A stretch of 64,000 nt of DNA, from positions 1 to 64,000 of the forward strand of contig CADCNQ010000006.1 in the NCBI GenBank assembly GCA_902802815.1, written 5' to 3'. Of the stretch, positions 48,864-58,890 are shown piece by piece. Numbering within the stretch: the stretch's first letter is position 1; each line of letters starts with the position of its first letter. The DNA comes from an uncultured Bacteroidales bacterium. Its GTDB lineage: Bacteria; Bacteroidota; Bacteroidia; Bacteroidales; Bacteroidaceae. The position numbers and the translations under genes are program-made. A model generated the notes under the pieces. That model saw only the letters and a program-made list of their open reading frames with translations. It was not told where the DNA came from and did not search any database.

Positions 48864-50561
48864 ATGGCAACAGTAGACGATAAGAAGATTATCTTCTCGA
48901 TGGTGGGAGTGAGCAAGACCATCCAGCAGAATCAGAAACAGGTGCTCAAAAACATATACCTCAGCTTCTTCTACGGAGCAAAGATAGGTATCATAGGTCT
49001 CAATGGCGCGGGTAAGTCCACACTGATGAAAATCATAGCTGGACTCGATCAGCAATATCAGGGCAACGTGGTGTGGAGTCCCGGATACAGCGTTGGATAC
49101 CTGCCGCAGGACCCACCCCTAAACGAGGAGAAGACCGTGAAGGAAAATGTGATGGAAGGGGTGCAGTATGTGTATGATGCGCTGGCTGAGTATGACGAGA
49201 TAAATATGAAGTTCGGACAGCCGGAATACTATGAGGATGCTGACAAGATGGACAAACTGATGCAGCGGCAGGCAGAACTGCAGGACATCATCGATGCCAC
49301 CGACGCATGGAATATGGACTCCAAGCTCGACCGCGCAATGGCGGCGCTGAACTGCCCGCCGGGCGACCGTAGCGTGCAGAACCTCTCCGGAGGCGAGCGA
49401 CGCCGTGTGGCACTGTGCCGGCTGCTGCTGCAGAAGCCCGACGTGCTGCTGCTGGATGAGCCCACCAACCACCTCGACGCGGAGAGCATCGACTGGCTGG
49501 AGCAGCACCTGCAGCAATATGAGGGTACCGTGATAGCCGTGACTCACGACCGCTACTTCCTTGATGATGTGGCAGAATGGATACTGGAACTGGACCGCGG
49601 CGAGGGTATCCCCTGGAAGGGCAACTACTCATCATGGCTGGAGCAGAAGAGCCAGCGCCTGGCACAGGAGGAGAAGACCGCATCGAAGCGGCGCAAGACG
49701 CTGGAGCGCGAGTTGGAATGGGTGCGCATGGCTCCAAAGGCCCGGCAGGCAAAGGGCAAGGCCCGTCTGAATTCCTATGAGATGATGCTCAACGAGGAAC
49801 AGAAGCAGAAGGAGGAGAAACTGGAGATATTCATCCCCAACGGACCGCGATTGGGCAACAAGGTGATAGACGCCGAGCATGTGGCCAAGGCATATGGGGA
49901 GAAGATCCTCTTCACGGACCTCAACTTCGTGTTGCCGCCCAACGGCATCGTGGGCGTAATCGGTCCCAACGGTGCGGGAAAGACCACGCTGTTCCGTCTC
50001 ATCATGGGACTGGAGAAGGCTGATGCTGGCTCGTTTGCCGTAGGTGAGACGGTGAAACTCAGCTACGTGGACCAGCAGCACAAGGACATTGATGCCGCGA
50101 AGTCGGTGTATGAAGTGGTATCACAGGGCAATGAGACGATACGCATGGGAGGCAAGGATGTGAACGTGAGGGCCTATCTCTCTCGTTTCAATTTCAGCGG
50201 TGCCGATCAGGAAAAGAAATGCGGCGTGCTGTCGGGCGGTGAGCGCAACCGTCTGCATCTGGCCGTAGCACTGAAGCAGGAGGGTAACGTTCTGCTGTTG
50301 GACGAGCCCACCAATGACATCGATGTGAATACCTTGCGGGCGCTGGAGGAAGGTCTGGAGGCCTTCGCCGGATGTGCCGTAATCATCAGTCACGACCGAT
50401 GGTTCCTCGATCGTATATGCACACACATCCTGGCCTTCGAGGGCGAAGGCAATGTGTTCTATTTCGAAGGAAACTACTCAGAATACGAGAGCAACAAGGC
50501 CAAACGCCTTGGACTGGAAGAGCCCAAGCGTGCCCGCTATCGCAAGCTGATGGAAGAGTAA
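48864..50561 (+). CDS. ettA: Energy-dependent translational throttle protein EttA (ABC-F)
   Basis: 565 residues, usual length. A ribosome-binding ABC-F ATPase that gates the first steps of elongation according to ATP/ADP. Two ABC domains: Walker A GLNGAGKS (about 49-56) with signature LSGGERRRV, and GPNGAGKT (about 365-372) with LSGGERNRLH. The inter-domain arm (ETASKRRKTLERELEWVRM-like words, KARQAKGKARL) is of the EttA type. It is cytoplasmic and a single-gene unit, convergent with the Dabb gene 4 nt away. Confidence 0.95.
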   Translation: MATVDDKKIIFSMVGVSKTIQQNQKQVLKNIYLSFFYGAKIGIIGLNGAGKSTLMKIIAGLDQQYQGNVVWSPGYSVGYLPQDPPLNEEKTVKENVMEGVQYVYDALAEYDEINMKFGQPEYYEDADKMDKLMQRQAELQDIIDATDAWNMDSKLDRAMAALNCPPGDRSVQNLSGGERRRVALCRLLLQKPDVLLLDEPTNHLDAESIDWLEQHLQQYEGTVIAVTHDRYFLDDVAEWILELDRGEGIPWKGNYSSWLEQKSQRLAQEEKTASKRRKTLERELEWVRMAPKARQAKGKARLNSYEMMLNEEQKQKEEKLEIFIPNGPRLGNKVIDAEHVAKAYGEKILFTDLNFVLPPNGIVGVIGPNGAGKTTLFRLIMGLEKADAGSFAVGETVKLSYVDQQHKDIDAAKSVYEVVSQGNETIRMGGKDVNVRAYLSRFNFSGADQEKKCGVLSGGERNRLHLAVALKQEGNVLLLDEPTNDIDVNTLRALEEGLEAFAGCAVIISHDRWFLDRICTHILAFEGEGNVFYFEGNYSEYESNKAKRLGLEEPKRARYRKLMEE

Positions 50562-50565
50562 TGAC

Positions 50566-50871
50566 TCAGACCTCGAAATCGAGGCAGGAGCGCTGTACGG
50601 TGTAGGGACGCACCTTGCCGTCGGCCACGGCGACATGCTCCGGATGGACGGCATAGGCTTTGAGGGCGGCCTCCGATTCCAAAGTGCTGTCAAGCATCAC
50701 ATCCGCATTGGAAGAAGCCAGACGGCCGTCGATATGCACCTTTACGTCAAGAAGACCGGGCACCTTGCCCACAAGACCTTCAAGACCGGACTTTATACCG
50801 GACTTGACAACGCGCTTCTCTTCCTCGGAGAGACTGGGATTTAGAGTCCAGAGAATGATGTGTTTTACCAT
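50566..50871 (-). CDS. Dabb (stress-responsive alpha/beta-barrel) protein
   Basis: 101 residues from the ATG at 50871 (MVKHIILWTLNPSLSEEE). Ferredoxin-like fold: MVKHIILW first strand, SGIKSGLEGLVGKVPGLLDVKVHID, a SADVMLDSTLESEAALKAY helix and HPEHVAVADGKVRPY, all typical of the Dabb family. These form dimers with a small-molecule pocket; the ligand is unknown. Divergent from the dehydrogenase gene with back-to-back promoters. Confidence 0.85.
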   Translation of the reverse strand: MVKHIILWTLNPSLSEEEKRVVKSGIKSGLEGLVGKVPGLLDVKVHIDGRLASSNADVMLDSTLESEAALKAYAVHPEHVAVADGKVRPYTVQRSCLDFEV

Positions 50872-50913
50872 AGAAATGTGAGTTTTATTGAGTTTTTGCA
50901 CCGCAAAGATAAG

Positions 50914-50940
50914 ACTTTTTTATATCTTTGCACACAAATA
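50914..50940. promoter_or_regulatory. Back-to-back divergent -7 boxes
   Basis: CAAAGATA at 50914-50921 is TATCTTTG on the minus strand, for the Dabb gene. TATCTTTG at 50933-50940 serves the dehydrogenase. Only 11 nt lie between them, so each polymerase footprint would cover the other -7 box. Confidence 0.6.
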
Positions 50941-50952
50941 ACGGAAAAAACG

Positions 50953-51915
50953 ATGATGAAAGAGCGTATAAATATCGTGGAACTGGACTCGTATGCAGCC
51001 AATCCGGGGGATCTCTCATGGGAGGAGTTTGAAAAGATAGAGGATTGCCGCTTCACACGCTACCTTCGCACACCGGCGGAGCTCACCGTGGAGAGAGCGC
51101 GCGAGGCTGACATCGTGCTAACCAACAAGGTGGTGATGAGCGCGGAGGTGATGGAGCAGTTGCCGCGGCTGAAATACATAGGAGTGATGGCTACGGGCTA
51201 CAACGTGGTGGATTTGGAAGCTGCACGTCGCAGGGGTGTCATAGTGACTAACATACCGGCTTACAGCACCATGTCGGTGGCACAGATGGTGTGGGCACAC
51301 CTGCTCAACGTGACGCAGCAGGTGGCTTTGCACGATGCAGCCGTCAAGGCAGGGGGATGGGAGCGTAGCGAGGACTTCTGCTTCTACAGGGCATCGCTCC
51401 ACGAACTGGACGGCAAGACGATGGGTATCGTAGGGCTCGGCAACATAGGCATGGCCGTAGCACGTATAGCAAAGGCCTTCGGAATGAAGGTGCTGGCCTA
51501 CACGAGCAAGACGGAGACAGAGGAAGGCATCACGCCGACGCGGAGCTACGAGAGGTTGTTCAGCGAGTCAGACGTGGTGAGTCTGCATTGCCCGCTGACG
51601 GACGGGACACATCATCTGGTGAACCGTGAACGCCTGCGCCTGATGCGCCCTACTGCCATACTCATCAATACGGGACGCGGTCCGCTGGTGGACGAGGAAG
51701 CGCTGTGCGAGGCGTTGCGCGAGGGACGGCTTGGAGCCGCCTGTCTGGATGTGCTGACGCAGGAGCCGCCAGTGAGTCTCCCGCAGGCCCCCAATCTCTA
51801 CTTTACACCGCACCTGGCATGGGGCACATGCGAGGCAAGGGCCCGTCTGCTGGATATTGCGGCGGAAAACATTAGGGCTTTCCTGCGCGGAAAGCCCCAG
51901 AATGTTGTATCGTAA
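50953..51915 (+). CDS. D-2-hydroxyacid dehydrogenase (glycerate dehydrogenase-like)
   Basis: About 320 residues from the ATG pair at 50953/50956 (MMKERINIVELDSY). NAD-dependent reduction of 2-oxoacids such as hydroxypyruvate, cytoplasmic. Rossmann loop GIVGLGNIG (about 150-158), LINTGRGPLVDEEAL with the catalytic Arg nearby, Glu in the ACLDVLTQEPP motif and catalytic His in FTPHLAWGT. Family length is right. Earlier starts would lie upstream of the promoter at 50933-50940. Physiological substrate not certain. Confidence 0.87.
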   Translation: MMKERINIVELDSYAANPGDLSWEEFEKIEDCRFTRYLRTPAELTVERAREADIVLTNKVVMSAEVMEQLPRLKYIGVMATGYNVVDLEAARRRGVIVTNIPAYSTMSVAQMVWAHLLNVTQQVALHDAAVKAGGWERSEDFCFYRASLHELDGKTMGIVGLGNIGMAVARIAKAFGMKVLAYTSKTETEEGITPTRSYERLFSESDVVSLHCPLTDGTHHLVNRERLRLMRPTAILINTGRGPLVDEEALCEALREGRLGAACLDVLTQEPPVSLPQAPNLYFTPHLAWGTCEARARLLDIAAENIRAFLRGKPQNVVS

Positions 51916-51929
51916 GTATAGAAGGAAAA

Positions 51930-53345
51930 TCACTTCGTACCGCCGCCGAGAGCAAGATAGAGCTCGACGGTGGCATCAATGGCATCCATACGGTTGCCTA
52001 TCTGTGACATCCTGGAACTGATGAGCGCGTTGTGCGCGGTAATCACATTCAGATAGTTGATGGAAGAGTTCTCGTAGAGTTTGCGCGTAGCCTCGTAGGC
52101 GATGGCATTGGCATCAACCTCGTGACCGTAGAAGATGCGGTGCTCCTCGGCGCAGTGCACTTCCAACATGGCGGTGTTTACCTCATTGCCGGCTGCAACC
52201 ACCTGCTGTACGAAATTGTTCTTGGCTATCTCGATGTCCTTCTTTGCTATCTTATAGCGGGCACGCAGGGCACCATTCTGGAAGATGGGCTGTGCGAGCG
52301 ATGCTATGGCGTTGCCTATCATCACACCGGGATTGACGATGCCGATACCTGCACTGTTGGTGAAAGTGCCAGTTGCGCTCAAAGTGAGGCTGGGGTAGAA
52401 AGCAGAAGCCGCTTCCTGTTTGTCGTAGAAAGCAGCCTGGAGTTTCAGTTCTGCCTCCTTCACGTCGGGACGGCGCGAAAGGATTGAGATGGGAGCGCCG
52501 GTAGTGATGAGTGACGGAGCCTGGAATGAGGCCAGAGTGGTGTGCTCGATGAAGTGTGAGGGCTCGCCCAGAAGCGTGCAGAGCGAAGTCTGTGTGATGG
52601 TGCGGTTGTCCTTGAGTTCGTCAAGAGCGCCCACCATCGACCAGTAAGTGGCCTCAATGCTGCTTACTGCAGCGCGGTTGGCCTGACCTGCCTCCATCAG
52701 ACGGGCCTGCATGTCCCAATATATCTTCCAGTTGGCAACAGTCTGCTCCATAAGCTCAATCTGCTCGTCGAGCATGCATATGTTGTAGTAGAGCTTGGCG
52801 ACGTTAGCCACGAGACCTGCCTGCACGGCTTGACGTGCGTTTTTGATTTGCTCAACTGTCACCTTGGCGCCCTTCAACTGGTTGCGCAAGGCGAAGAAGT
52901 TGACATTCTGCCAGCCCATCGTCAGCGATGCACCGTAGGTCTTGGTGTTGCCATCGAAGTTTCCGCGCAAACTGTTGCGGTTGTATGGATCGTAGGTTTT
53001 GCTGATGGAACCGTTGGCAGAGAAGGTGATGCTGGGGATGAATGCCAGGCGGGAGGCCTTCAGGGCATACTCCACCTGCTGTATCTGGAGATCGGTGTTG
53101 CGCACGTCGGTATTCTGCGCGAGAGCCTTCTCGATAAGCGTCTGCAAGGTGGGGTCGGTGAAAAGTTCACGCCAGGAGAGGTCGCCCAGTCCCAAGGAGT
53201 CTCCGCTCTGTGCGTTACCATAGATGCCGTCAGTACGTACTTCGCCCACCACTTTGTCGCGGTCGTAACTCTTGAAGACGGCGCACGAGGTCATCGCGGC
53301 GCCGACAAGGACGCACACGAGGACGTTATATAGTGTCTTTTTCAT
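51930..53345 (-). CDS. RND efflux outer-membrane lipoprotein (NodT/OprM family)
   Basis: 471 residues from the ATG at 53345; lipoprotein signal MKKTLYNVLVCVLVGAAMTSCAVF. Two repeated TolC-type helical hairpins, with NTDVRNTDLQIQQVEYALKASRLAFIPSITFS (in parts), SRRPDVKEAELKLQAAFYDKQEAASAFYPSLTLS and a C-terminal ALISSRMSQIGNRMDAIDATVELYLALGGG. It forms the outer-membrane channel of the tripartite pump with the two genes upstream, spaced 21 nt. Confidence 0.93.
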   Translation of the reverse strand: MKKTLYNVLVCVLVGAAMTSCAVFKSYDRDKVVGEVRTDGIYGNAQSGDSLGLGDLSWRELFTDPTLQTLIEKALAQNTDVRNTDLQIQQVEYALKASRLAFIPSITFSANGSISKTYDPYNRNSLRGNFDGNTKTYGASLTMGWQNVNFFALRNQLKGAKVTVEQIKNARQAVQAGLVANVAKLYYNICMLDEQIELMEQTVANWKIYWDMQARLMEAGQANRAAVSSIEATYWSMVGALDELKDNRTITQTSLCTLLGEPSHFIEHTTLASFQAPSLITTGAPISILSRRPDVKEAELKLQAAFYDKQEAASAFYPSLTLSATGTFTNSAGIGIVNPGVMIGNAIASLAQPIFQNGALRARYKIAKKDIEIAKNNFVQQVVAAGNEVNTAMLEVHCAEEHRIFYGHEVDANAIAYEATRKLYENSSINYLNVITAHNALISSRMSQIGNRMDAIDATVELYLALGGGTK

Positions 53346-53366
53346 TGTTGACATGTTGGTGTTTAC

Positions 53367-56300
53367 TTATTCGTGATTCTTTTCTGCCTCCTCCTTAGCC
53401 TTGCGGGTAAACTCAAGCTCTTTGAGGAACTGTTGGTCAGCCTCTTCTGCCATCACGGGACGTATCTTCTCTTGAAGCCATTCGGTGATGATGAAGAAGA
53501 CGGGTACGGTGAAGATGATGGCGAGGGTGCCGATAAACATACCGCCGATGACAGTGACACCGATGGTGCGATTGGAGTGGCTGCCGGCACCGGTGGATAC
53601 CATGAGGGGCACCATACCGATAATCATCGTGAGCACGGTCATCAGAATGGGACGCAGACGTGCTTCGCATGCTGCGTAGGCGGCCTCTACAATGCCCATT
53701 CCCTTGCGGCGACGCTCTAGAGCGAACTCAGTGATGAGGATGGCAGTCTTGGAGAGTAGACCGATAAGCATGATGATACCCGTCTGGAGGTAGATGTTGT
53801 TGTCTATTTTACAGCCGAATACGAAGGGAAGGACGGCATAGCCCTGATTCCACAGCCAGGCAAAGCCTACGGAACCGAGCACACCGGCAGGTACCGACAG
53901 AATGACGGACCAGGGCACAAGGAACGATTCGTAGAGGCAGGCCAGAATGAGGAAAATAAGGAAAGCACAGACACAGTAGATGATGATAGTGGCGTAGGAG
54001 CCGCGCATCTGGTCTTCTTCGCGGGAAATGCCACCGTATTCGTAGCCGTAGCCGGATGGGAATACGTTGGCGAACTCCTCGTCAACCACCTTCATGACAT
54101 CCGTTGCGGAATAACCGGCATTGGCCATGAGGTTACAGGTGATGGATGAGAAAAGGTTGAAACGGGTGTCAATCTCGGCACCGAGAACGGGAGTAAGCTT
54201 CACAAACTCGGAGATAGGGGCCATGTCATCGCCGTTGCGCACGTACATATTAGAGAGGTCTTCCTGAGTGAGACGACTCTTCTCTGTGGCCTGCAGCATT
54301 ACGCGATACACGTGTCCGAAGAGGTTCATGTTGCTGACATAGGCACCGCCGCAGTAGGCACCGAGGGTGCTCAGTACAACGCTTGGCGAGATGCCGGCGC
54401 GCTTGCAGTGGGCAGCATCTACTTCTACCAATATCTGCGGGAAGTTGCGGGCGTATGACGTCATGGCGCGCATTACTTCGGGATGCTGGCTGATACGGGC
54501 TAGAAGTTCCTCTGTGTATTCCAGGAAACGGGCTTTGTCGCCGCCGGTCTTGTCCTGAAGGTTTAGCTCGATGGCACCCATACCGTAGCCGGGAATCATA
54601 CCGGGCTCGAACACCAGACACTGGGCATCGGGAATCTCCTCCATGAGTCTCTTCGTGAGTTTGCCGGAAATCACGGCAGAGGTGGACGTGAAGTTGTCAA
54701 TCCAGTTCCAAATACCGAAAGAGCGGCGGTCGGTCCAGTTCTTGAGCTTCATGATACACATACCGTAGGACGTACCCTGGCCGGCCATAAAAGAGTAACC
54801 GGTCACACGGTTGTAACCCTCCACGTCGGGAATGTCTCTGACGATTGCTTCCACGCGGTTGAGCACGTCGTCGGTGGTGGCGAGGTTGGAGCCCGGTACA
54901 CCGTTGACAACCATCATCAGCGTACCCTGGTCCTCCGAAGGTACAAGGCCGGAGGAAATGTTCTTGAAGGCAAAATAAACGCCTGTCAATGCAACAATGA
55001 CCGTACCGAAGGCGTAGATGCGTGCCTTGCGGGATACGATATGCTTTAGCACGCCGAGATACTTACCGAGCATGGCACCATAGGTGGCTTCGTAGGCAAG
55101 GCGGGTGCGATAGTTTATCTGGCCGAAGAAACCCTTACGGCGCTCCTCGGATGCGGGACGCATCATCAGGGCGCAGAGTGCAGGACACAGTATGAGCGCA
55201 CTTATGCAGGAGAGACCTACGGAAGTGGCGAGCGTCAGACCGAACTGTGTATAGAAAACACCCGAGGTGCCCGGCATAAAGCTCACGGGGATGAACACGG
55301 CCATAAAGACAAACGTACAGGAGATGACCGCCATCGTTACATCGCTCATGGCATCCTTGGTGGCCAGATAGGGGGAAGTGTATCCGGCATCGAACTTAGC
55401 CTGCACGGCCTCTACCACCACGATTGCATCGTCCACCACCGTACCGATAGCCAGCACGAGGGCGAAGAGCGTGAGGAGGTTGAGTGAGAAACCCGCAATG
55501 GCCAGACATGCAAAGGTACCTACTAGAGACACTACAATCGATATGGACGGAATGATGGTGGCCCGGAAATCCTGTAGGAAGAAATACACCACAAGGATAA
55601 CCAGTATGATGGCCACAATAAGAGTCTCCTCTACATTGGCAATAGATGCCATGAGGAAGTCGTTGGAGCACTGGAGGGTGGTGAATTTGAGACCGTTGGG
55701 GAGGTCCTTGGAAAGCTCGTCGAGTTTTGCAATGATGAGGTCGTTGGTCTCCTTGGCATTGGCACCTGCCACCTGGAATGAGATGAAGCAGACCGCATTG
55801 TGGTTGTTGGCTCCGCCGTGGAAGCTGTAGCTCACAGCGCCGAGTTCGGATTTAGCCACGTCGCGCAGACGGAGGATATTGCCGTCGGGCAGAGCTTTGA
55901 TGACGATATTGTCAAACTCCTCGATTTTCGTCAGACGGCCCGTGTACTTCATCGTGTAGGCGAGGACATTGTCAATGCCTTCACCATGAGTGCCGTTCAC
56001 GGGGTTCTCGCCCAAAAGTCCCGTGGGCGACTCCAGGTTCTGTTCGGCAAGAACGGCAGTGATGTCGCTTGGCATGAGATTGTATTGGGCCATTTTGGCG
56101 GGGTCCATCCATATACGCAGGGAGTATGTGCCGCCTAGCTCCATCACGTCGCCGACACCCTTGATTCGCTTAATCTGGGGGACAACGTTGATGTCGAGAT
56201 AGTTAGAAATGAAGTCCTCGTCGTATTCTCCGTTAGTGCATTCGAGGGCATCAATCTGGAGGAATGAGGTCTGTCGCTTCTGTGTGGCGACACCGATGCG

Positions 56301-56672
56301 GGTTACCTCTTGCGGAAGAAGTCCCTGAGCCTTTGATACACGGTTCTGTACATTGACAGCACACATGTCGGCATTAGTGCCTTGCTTGAAATAGATGGTG
56401 ATGGTGGCACTACCGGAGTTGGTGGCTGTGGAGGTCATGTATGTCATATTTTCCACGCCATTGATGCTTTCTTCAAGCGGCTGAATAACAGCGTGAGAGA
56501 TAGCATCGGCTGATGCGCCGGTATAAGTGGCGCTCACCGTAACTGTCGGAGGCGCGATATCGGGATAACTCTCAAGTGGCAGGGTGAAGTAACTGATCAT
56601 ACCCACCATGAGAATCATGATGGCGATGGACATTGCCATCACCGGTCGTTTGATAAAGATATTTCCTTTCAT
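53367..56672 (-). CDS. RND efflux permease (HAE1/AcrB family)
   Basis: 1101 residues. Inner-membrane proton-driven drug exporter. Starts MKGNIFIKRPVMAMSIAIMILMVG with the FIKRPV motif; the first periplasmic loop begins ESYPDIAPPTVTVSATYTGASA. The proton-relay helix 4 motif is GTVVDDAIVVVEAVQAKFD (two adjacent Asp), and the C-terminal half repeats the helix pattern (GIIMLIGLLSKTAILITEFA; GMVPLMVSTGAGSHSNRTIG). A C-terminal tail after helix 12 (QFLKELEFTRKAKEEAEKN) is charged. Middle gene of adaptor-permease-channel. Confidence 0.95.
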   Translation of the reverse strand: MKGNIFIKRPVMAMSIAIMILMVGMISYFTLPLESYPDIAPPTVTVSATYTGASADAISHAVIQPLEESINGVENMTYMTSTATNSGSATITIYFKQGTNADMCAVNVQNRVSKAQGLLPQEVTRIGVATQKRQTSFLQIDALECTNGEYDEDFISNYLDINVVPQIKRIKGVGDVMELGGTYSLRIWMDPAKMAQYNLMPSDITAVLAEQNLESPTGLLGENPVNGTHGEGIDNVLAYTMKYTGRLTKIEEFDNIVIKALPDGNILRLRDVAKSELGAVSYSFHGGANNHNAVCFISFQVAGANAKETNDLIIAKLDELSKDLPNGLKFTTLQCSNDFLMASIANVEETLIVAIILVILVVYFFLQDFRATIIPSISIVVSLVGTFACLAIAGFSLNLLTLFALVLAIGTVVDDAIVVVEAVQAKFDAGYTSPYLATKDAMSDVTMAVISCTFVFMAVFIPVSFMPGTSGVFYTQFGLTLATSVGLSCISALILCPALCALMMRPASEERRKGFFGQINYRTRLAYEATYGAMLGKYLGVLKHIVSRKARIYAFGTVIVALTGVYFAFKNISSGLVPSEDQGTLMMVVNGVPGSNLATTDDVLNRVEAIVRDIPDVEGYNRVTGYSFMAGQGTSYGMCIMKLKNWTDRRSFGIWNWIDNFTSTSAVISGKLTKRLMEEIPDAQCLVFEPGMIPGYGMGAIELNLQDKTGGDKARFLEYTEELLARISQHPEVMRAMTSYARNFPQILVEVDAAHCKRAGISPSVVLSTLGAYCGGAYVSNMNLFGHVYRVMLQATEKSRLTQEDLSNMYVRNGDDMAPISEFVKLTPVLGAEIDTRFNLFSSITCNLMANAGYSATDVMKVVDEEFANVFPSGYGYEYGGISREEDQMRGSYATIIIYCVCAFLIFLILACLYESFLVPWSVILSVPAGVLGSVGFAWLWNQGYAVLPFVFGCKIDNNIYLQTGIIMLIGLLSKTAILITEFALERRRKGMGIVEAAYAACEARLRPILMTVLTMIIGMVPLMVSTGAGSHSNRTIGVTVIGGMFIGTLAIIFTVPVFFIITEWLQEKIRPVMAEEADQQFLKELEFTRKAKEEAEKNHE

Positions 56673-56703
56673 GTTGAAATGCTATATCTGCTGTGAGTAT
56701 ATC

Positions 56704-57822
56704 TTACTTGCTTTCGCCTTTGTGGAGAACGTCCTGTCCCTCTTTTACCATACCGGCACCCTCGGCCACGATTTCCTGACCTACGGTGAGGCCCTCGGAG
56801 ACGATGACCTTATCGCCCAGACGTTCGGGACGGAGGCTTATGAGATGGCCGTGTGCAATGCCGTTCTCGTCAACATCCCATACGCGGAAACGGTCCTGCA
56901 ACTGCACGGTGGCCTTGATGGGAATGATGATTTGATCCTTGAGTTCCAAGGGGAGAAGAATAACACCAGTGGAACCGCTATGCAGCACATAGTTGGGATT
57001 GTCGAAGACTGCGCGGAGTTGGATGCTGCCCGTGGAGGGATCAATCACGGCACTTGCACTCTCCACCTTACCTGTCAGGTCATATAAACTGCCGTCCACC
57101 AGCTGGAGCTTGAGAGGGGGCATGGCAGCAATCGCCTTGTCGAGACTGCCGCTCTCACGCACCATGGAAAGAAGCTGACTTTCTGTCATGGAGAAATAGA
57201 CATGCATCTGGTTGATGTCACTTACGGTGGTGAGTGGAGTGACGATGGATGCGCTGACGAGAGCACCCTTCTTGTAGGGAAGTTCGCCAACGACACCGTT
57301 GGACGGAGATTTCACTACGGTGTAGGAAAGATTGTTGCGGGCGTTCAGCACGTTGGCGTTGGCCTGGCTCACCTGAGCCTTGGCAGAAAGCAGACTGTTG
57401 TAGGCTGTCTGCAAATCGAAATCAGAGATTACGTTTTCGGCTTTGAGTGTCTTCTTTGCCTCGTAGTTGAGAGCCGCAGTGGCCTCGGCTGCTTTTGCTG
57501 ATTCAAGAGAAGCCTCTGCTGTGTTGAGGGCAGCCTGGAAGGGCACTTGGTCGATGATGAAGAGAGTCTGGCCGACAGACACTCTCTGACCTTCTGTAAC
57601 ACAAATCTGCTGGATGGTACCTCCCACTTGGGGGTAGATGTTCACATCCTGACGACCACGTATTGTGGCGCTGTACTTACTATCAAGAGTAATGTCCTGC
57701 TTCTCGACTTTCAGGGTCTTGTAAACGGCACTTGGGGTTTGTCTCTTTTGTTGTTGACCACAGCTCGACAAGAGAGTTGCTGCCACCAGCCCGATGGCGA
57801 GCATGTTGAATTTGATTCGCAT
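56704..57822 (-). CDS. RND efflux periplasmic adaptor (MFP family)
   Basis: 372 residues from the ATG at 57822 (MRIKFNMLAIGLVAATLLSSCGQQ, lipobox LLSSC); a longer start is ruled out because it lies upstream of the -7 box. Order: barrel-sandwich/lipoyl halves (DVNIYPQVGGTIQQICVTEGQRV and VVKSPSNGVVGELPYKKG), an alpha hairpin between them (AALNTAEASLESAKAAEATA), beta-barrel domain and membrane-proximal domain ending VLHKGESK. It bridges the permease and the outer-membrane channel. First gene of the operon. Confidence 0.93.
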   Translation of the reverse strand: MRIKFNMLAIGLVAATLLSSCGQQQKRQTPSAVYKTLKVEKQDITLDSKYSATIRGRQDVNIYPQVGGTIQQICVTEGQRVSVGQTLFIIDQVPFQAALNTAEASLESAKAAEATAALNYEAKKTLKAENVISDFDLQTAYNSLLSAKAQVSQANANVLNARNNLSYTVVKSPSNGVVGELPYKKGALVSASIVTPLTTVSDINQMHVYFSMTESQLLSMVRESGSLDKAIAAMPPLKLQLVDGSLYDLTGKVESASAVIDPSTGSIQLRAVFDNPNYVLHSGSTGVILLPLELKDQIIIPIKATVQLQDRFRVWDVDENGIAHGHLISLRPERLGDKVIVSEGLTVGQEIVAEGAGMVKEGQDVLHKGESK

Positions 57823-57862
57823 AAAAATATATGTTATTGCTGTTATGTATAAAAATCGCGTG

Positions 57863-57870
57863 CAAAGGTA
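57863..57870 (-). promoter_or_regulatory. -7 box (TACCTTTG) for the efflux operon
   Basis: The minus strand reads TACCTTTG 41 nt before the adaptor ATG. Divergent from the rmlA promoter 44 nt away. Confidence 0.6.
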
Positions 57871-57913
57871 CAACTTTTTTTGCAAAAAGAGTTTCTATAA
57901 GAAAAAAAAACCT

Positions 57914-57921
57914 TACCTTTG
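57914..57921 (+). promoter_or_regulatory. -7 box (TACCTTTG) for rmlADB
   Basis: TACCTTTG, 36 nt before the rmlA ATG. TTTC at 57892-57895 is a possible -33 element at 18-nt spacing. Confidence 0.6.
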
Positions 57922-57956
57922 GGCTTGGAATTTAAGTTTTATTACGATTTGACAAT

Positions 57957-58862
57957 ATGAAAGGAATAGTTTTAGCAGGTGGTTCCGGCACGCGTTTGTA
58001 TCCCATAACGAAGGGTATTTCAAAGCAGTTGATGCCCATCTACGACAAACCAATGATATATTATCCCGTGTCGGTGCTGATGTTGGCTGGCATAAGGGAT
58101 ATACTCATCATTTCCACCCCGTTTGACCTTCCCGGATTTAAGCGTCTTCTTGGCGACGGAAGTGACTACGGTGTGCATTTTGAATACGCAGAGCAGCCCT
58201 CTCCAGACGGACTGGCGCAGGCTTTTACCATCGGTGCGGACTTCATCGGAGATGACTGTGCTTGTCTCGTGTTGGGCGACAATATCTTCCAGGGGAACGG
58301 TTTCAGCGCAATGCTACGTGAGGCCGTGCGTACAGCTGAAGAAGAGAAAAAAGCCACGGTGTTCGGCTACTGGGTGAATGACCCGGAACGCTACGGCGTG
58401 GCGGAATTCGACAAAAACGGCAACTGCCTCTCCATCGAGGAGAAACCGGCGAATCCGAAATCCAACTACGCAGTGGTGGGCCTCTATTTCTATCCCAACA
58501 AGGTTGTGGAAGTGGCTAAAAATATAAAGCCTTCGGCCCGTGGGGAGTATGAAATAACAACAGTGAACCAGAAATTCCTGGAAGACGGTGAACTTAAGGT
58601 GCAGACTCTAGGACGCGGTTTCGCGTGGCTTGATACCGGTACGCATGACTCTCTCTCAGAGGCATCTACGTATATTGAAGTACTGGAGAAGCGACAGGGA
58701 CTTAAAGTGGCCTGTCTGGAGGGAATCGCATACAGAAAAGGATGGATTAGTGAAGAGAGAATGAGAGAACTGGCTCAGCCGATGCTCAAGAATCAGTATG
58801 GACAGTATCTGCTCAAGGTGATTGATGAGGTAAAGCGCTACGGCAAGGGTAATTTGGAATAA
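57957..58862 (+). CDS. rmlA: Glucose-1-phosphate thymidylyltransferase
   Basis: 301 residues, usual length. Makes dTDP-glucose from dTTP and glucose-1-phosphate, first step to dTDP-rhamnose. Starts [20 protein letters not shown], the nucleotidyltransferase signature, followed by [16 protein letters not shown]. Asp of VLGDNIF binds metal; [19 protein letters not shown] and [14 protein letters not shown] complete the family pattern. Cytoplasmic. Followed by rmlD after 28 nt. Confidence 0.96.
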   Translation: MKGIVLAGGSGTRLYPITKGISKQLMPIYDKPMIYYPVSVLMLAGIRDILIISTPFDLPGFKRLLGDGSDYGVHFEYAEQPSPDGLAQAFTIGADFIGDDCACLVLGDNIFQGNGFSAMLREAVRTAEEEKKATVFGYWVNDPERYGVAEFDKNGNCLSIEEKPANPKSNYAVVGLYFYPNKVVEVAKNIKPSARGEYEITTVNQKFLEDGELKVQTLGRGFAWLDTGTHDSLSEASTYIEVLEKRQGLKVACLEGIAYRKGWISEERMRELAQPMLKNQYGQYLLKVIDEVKRYGKGNLE

Positions 58863-58890
58863 GAGGCAGTAAGAAAGTTAAAAGAGACAG

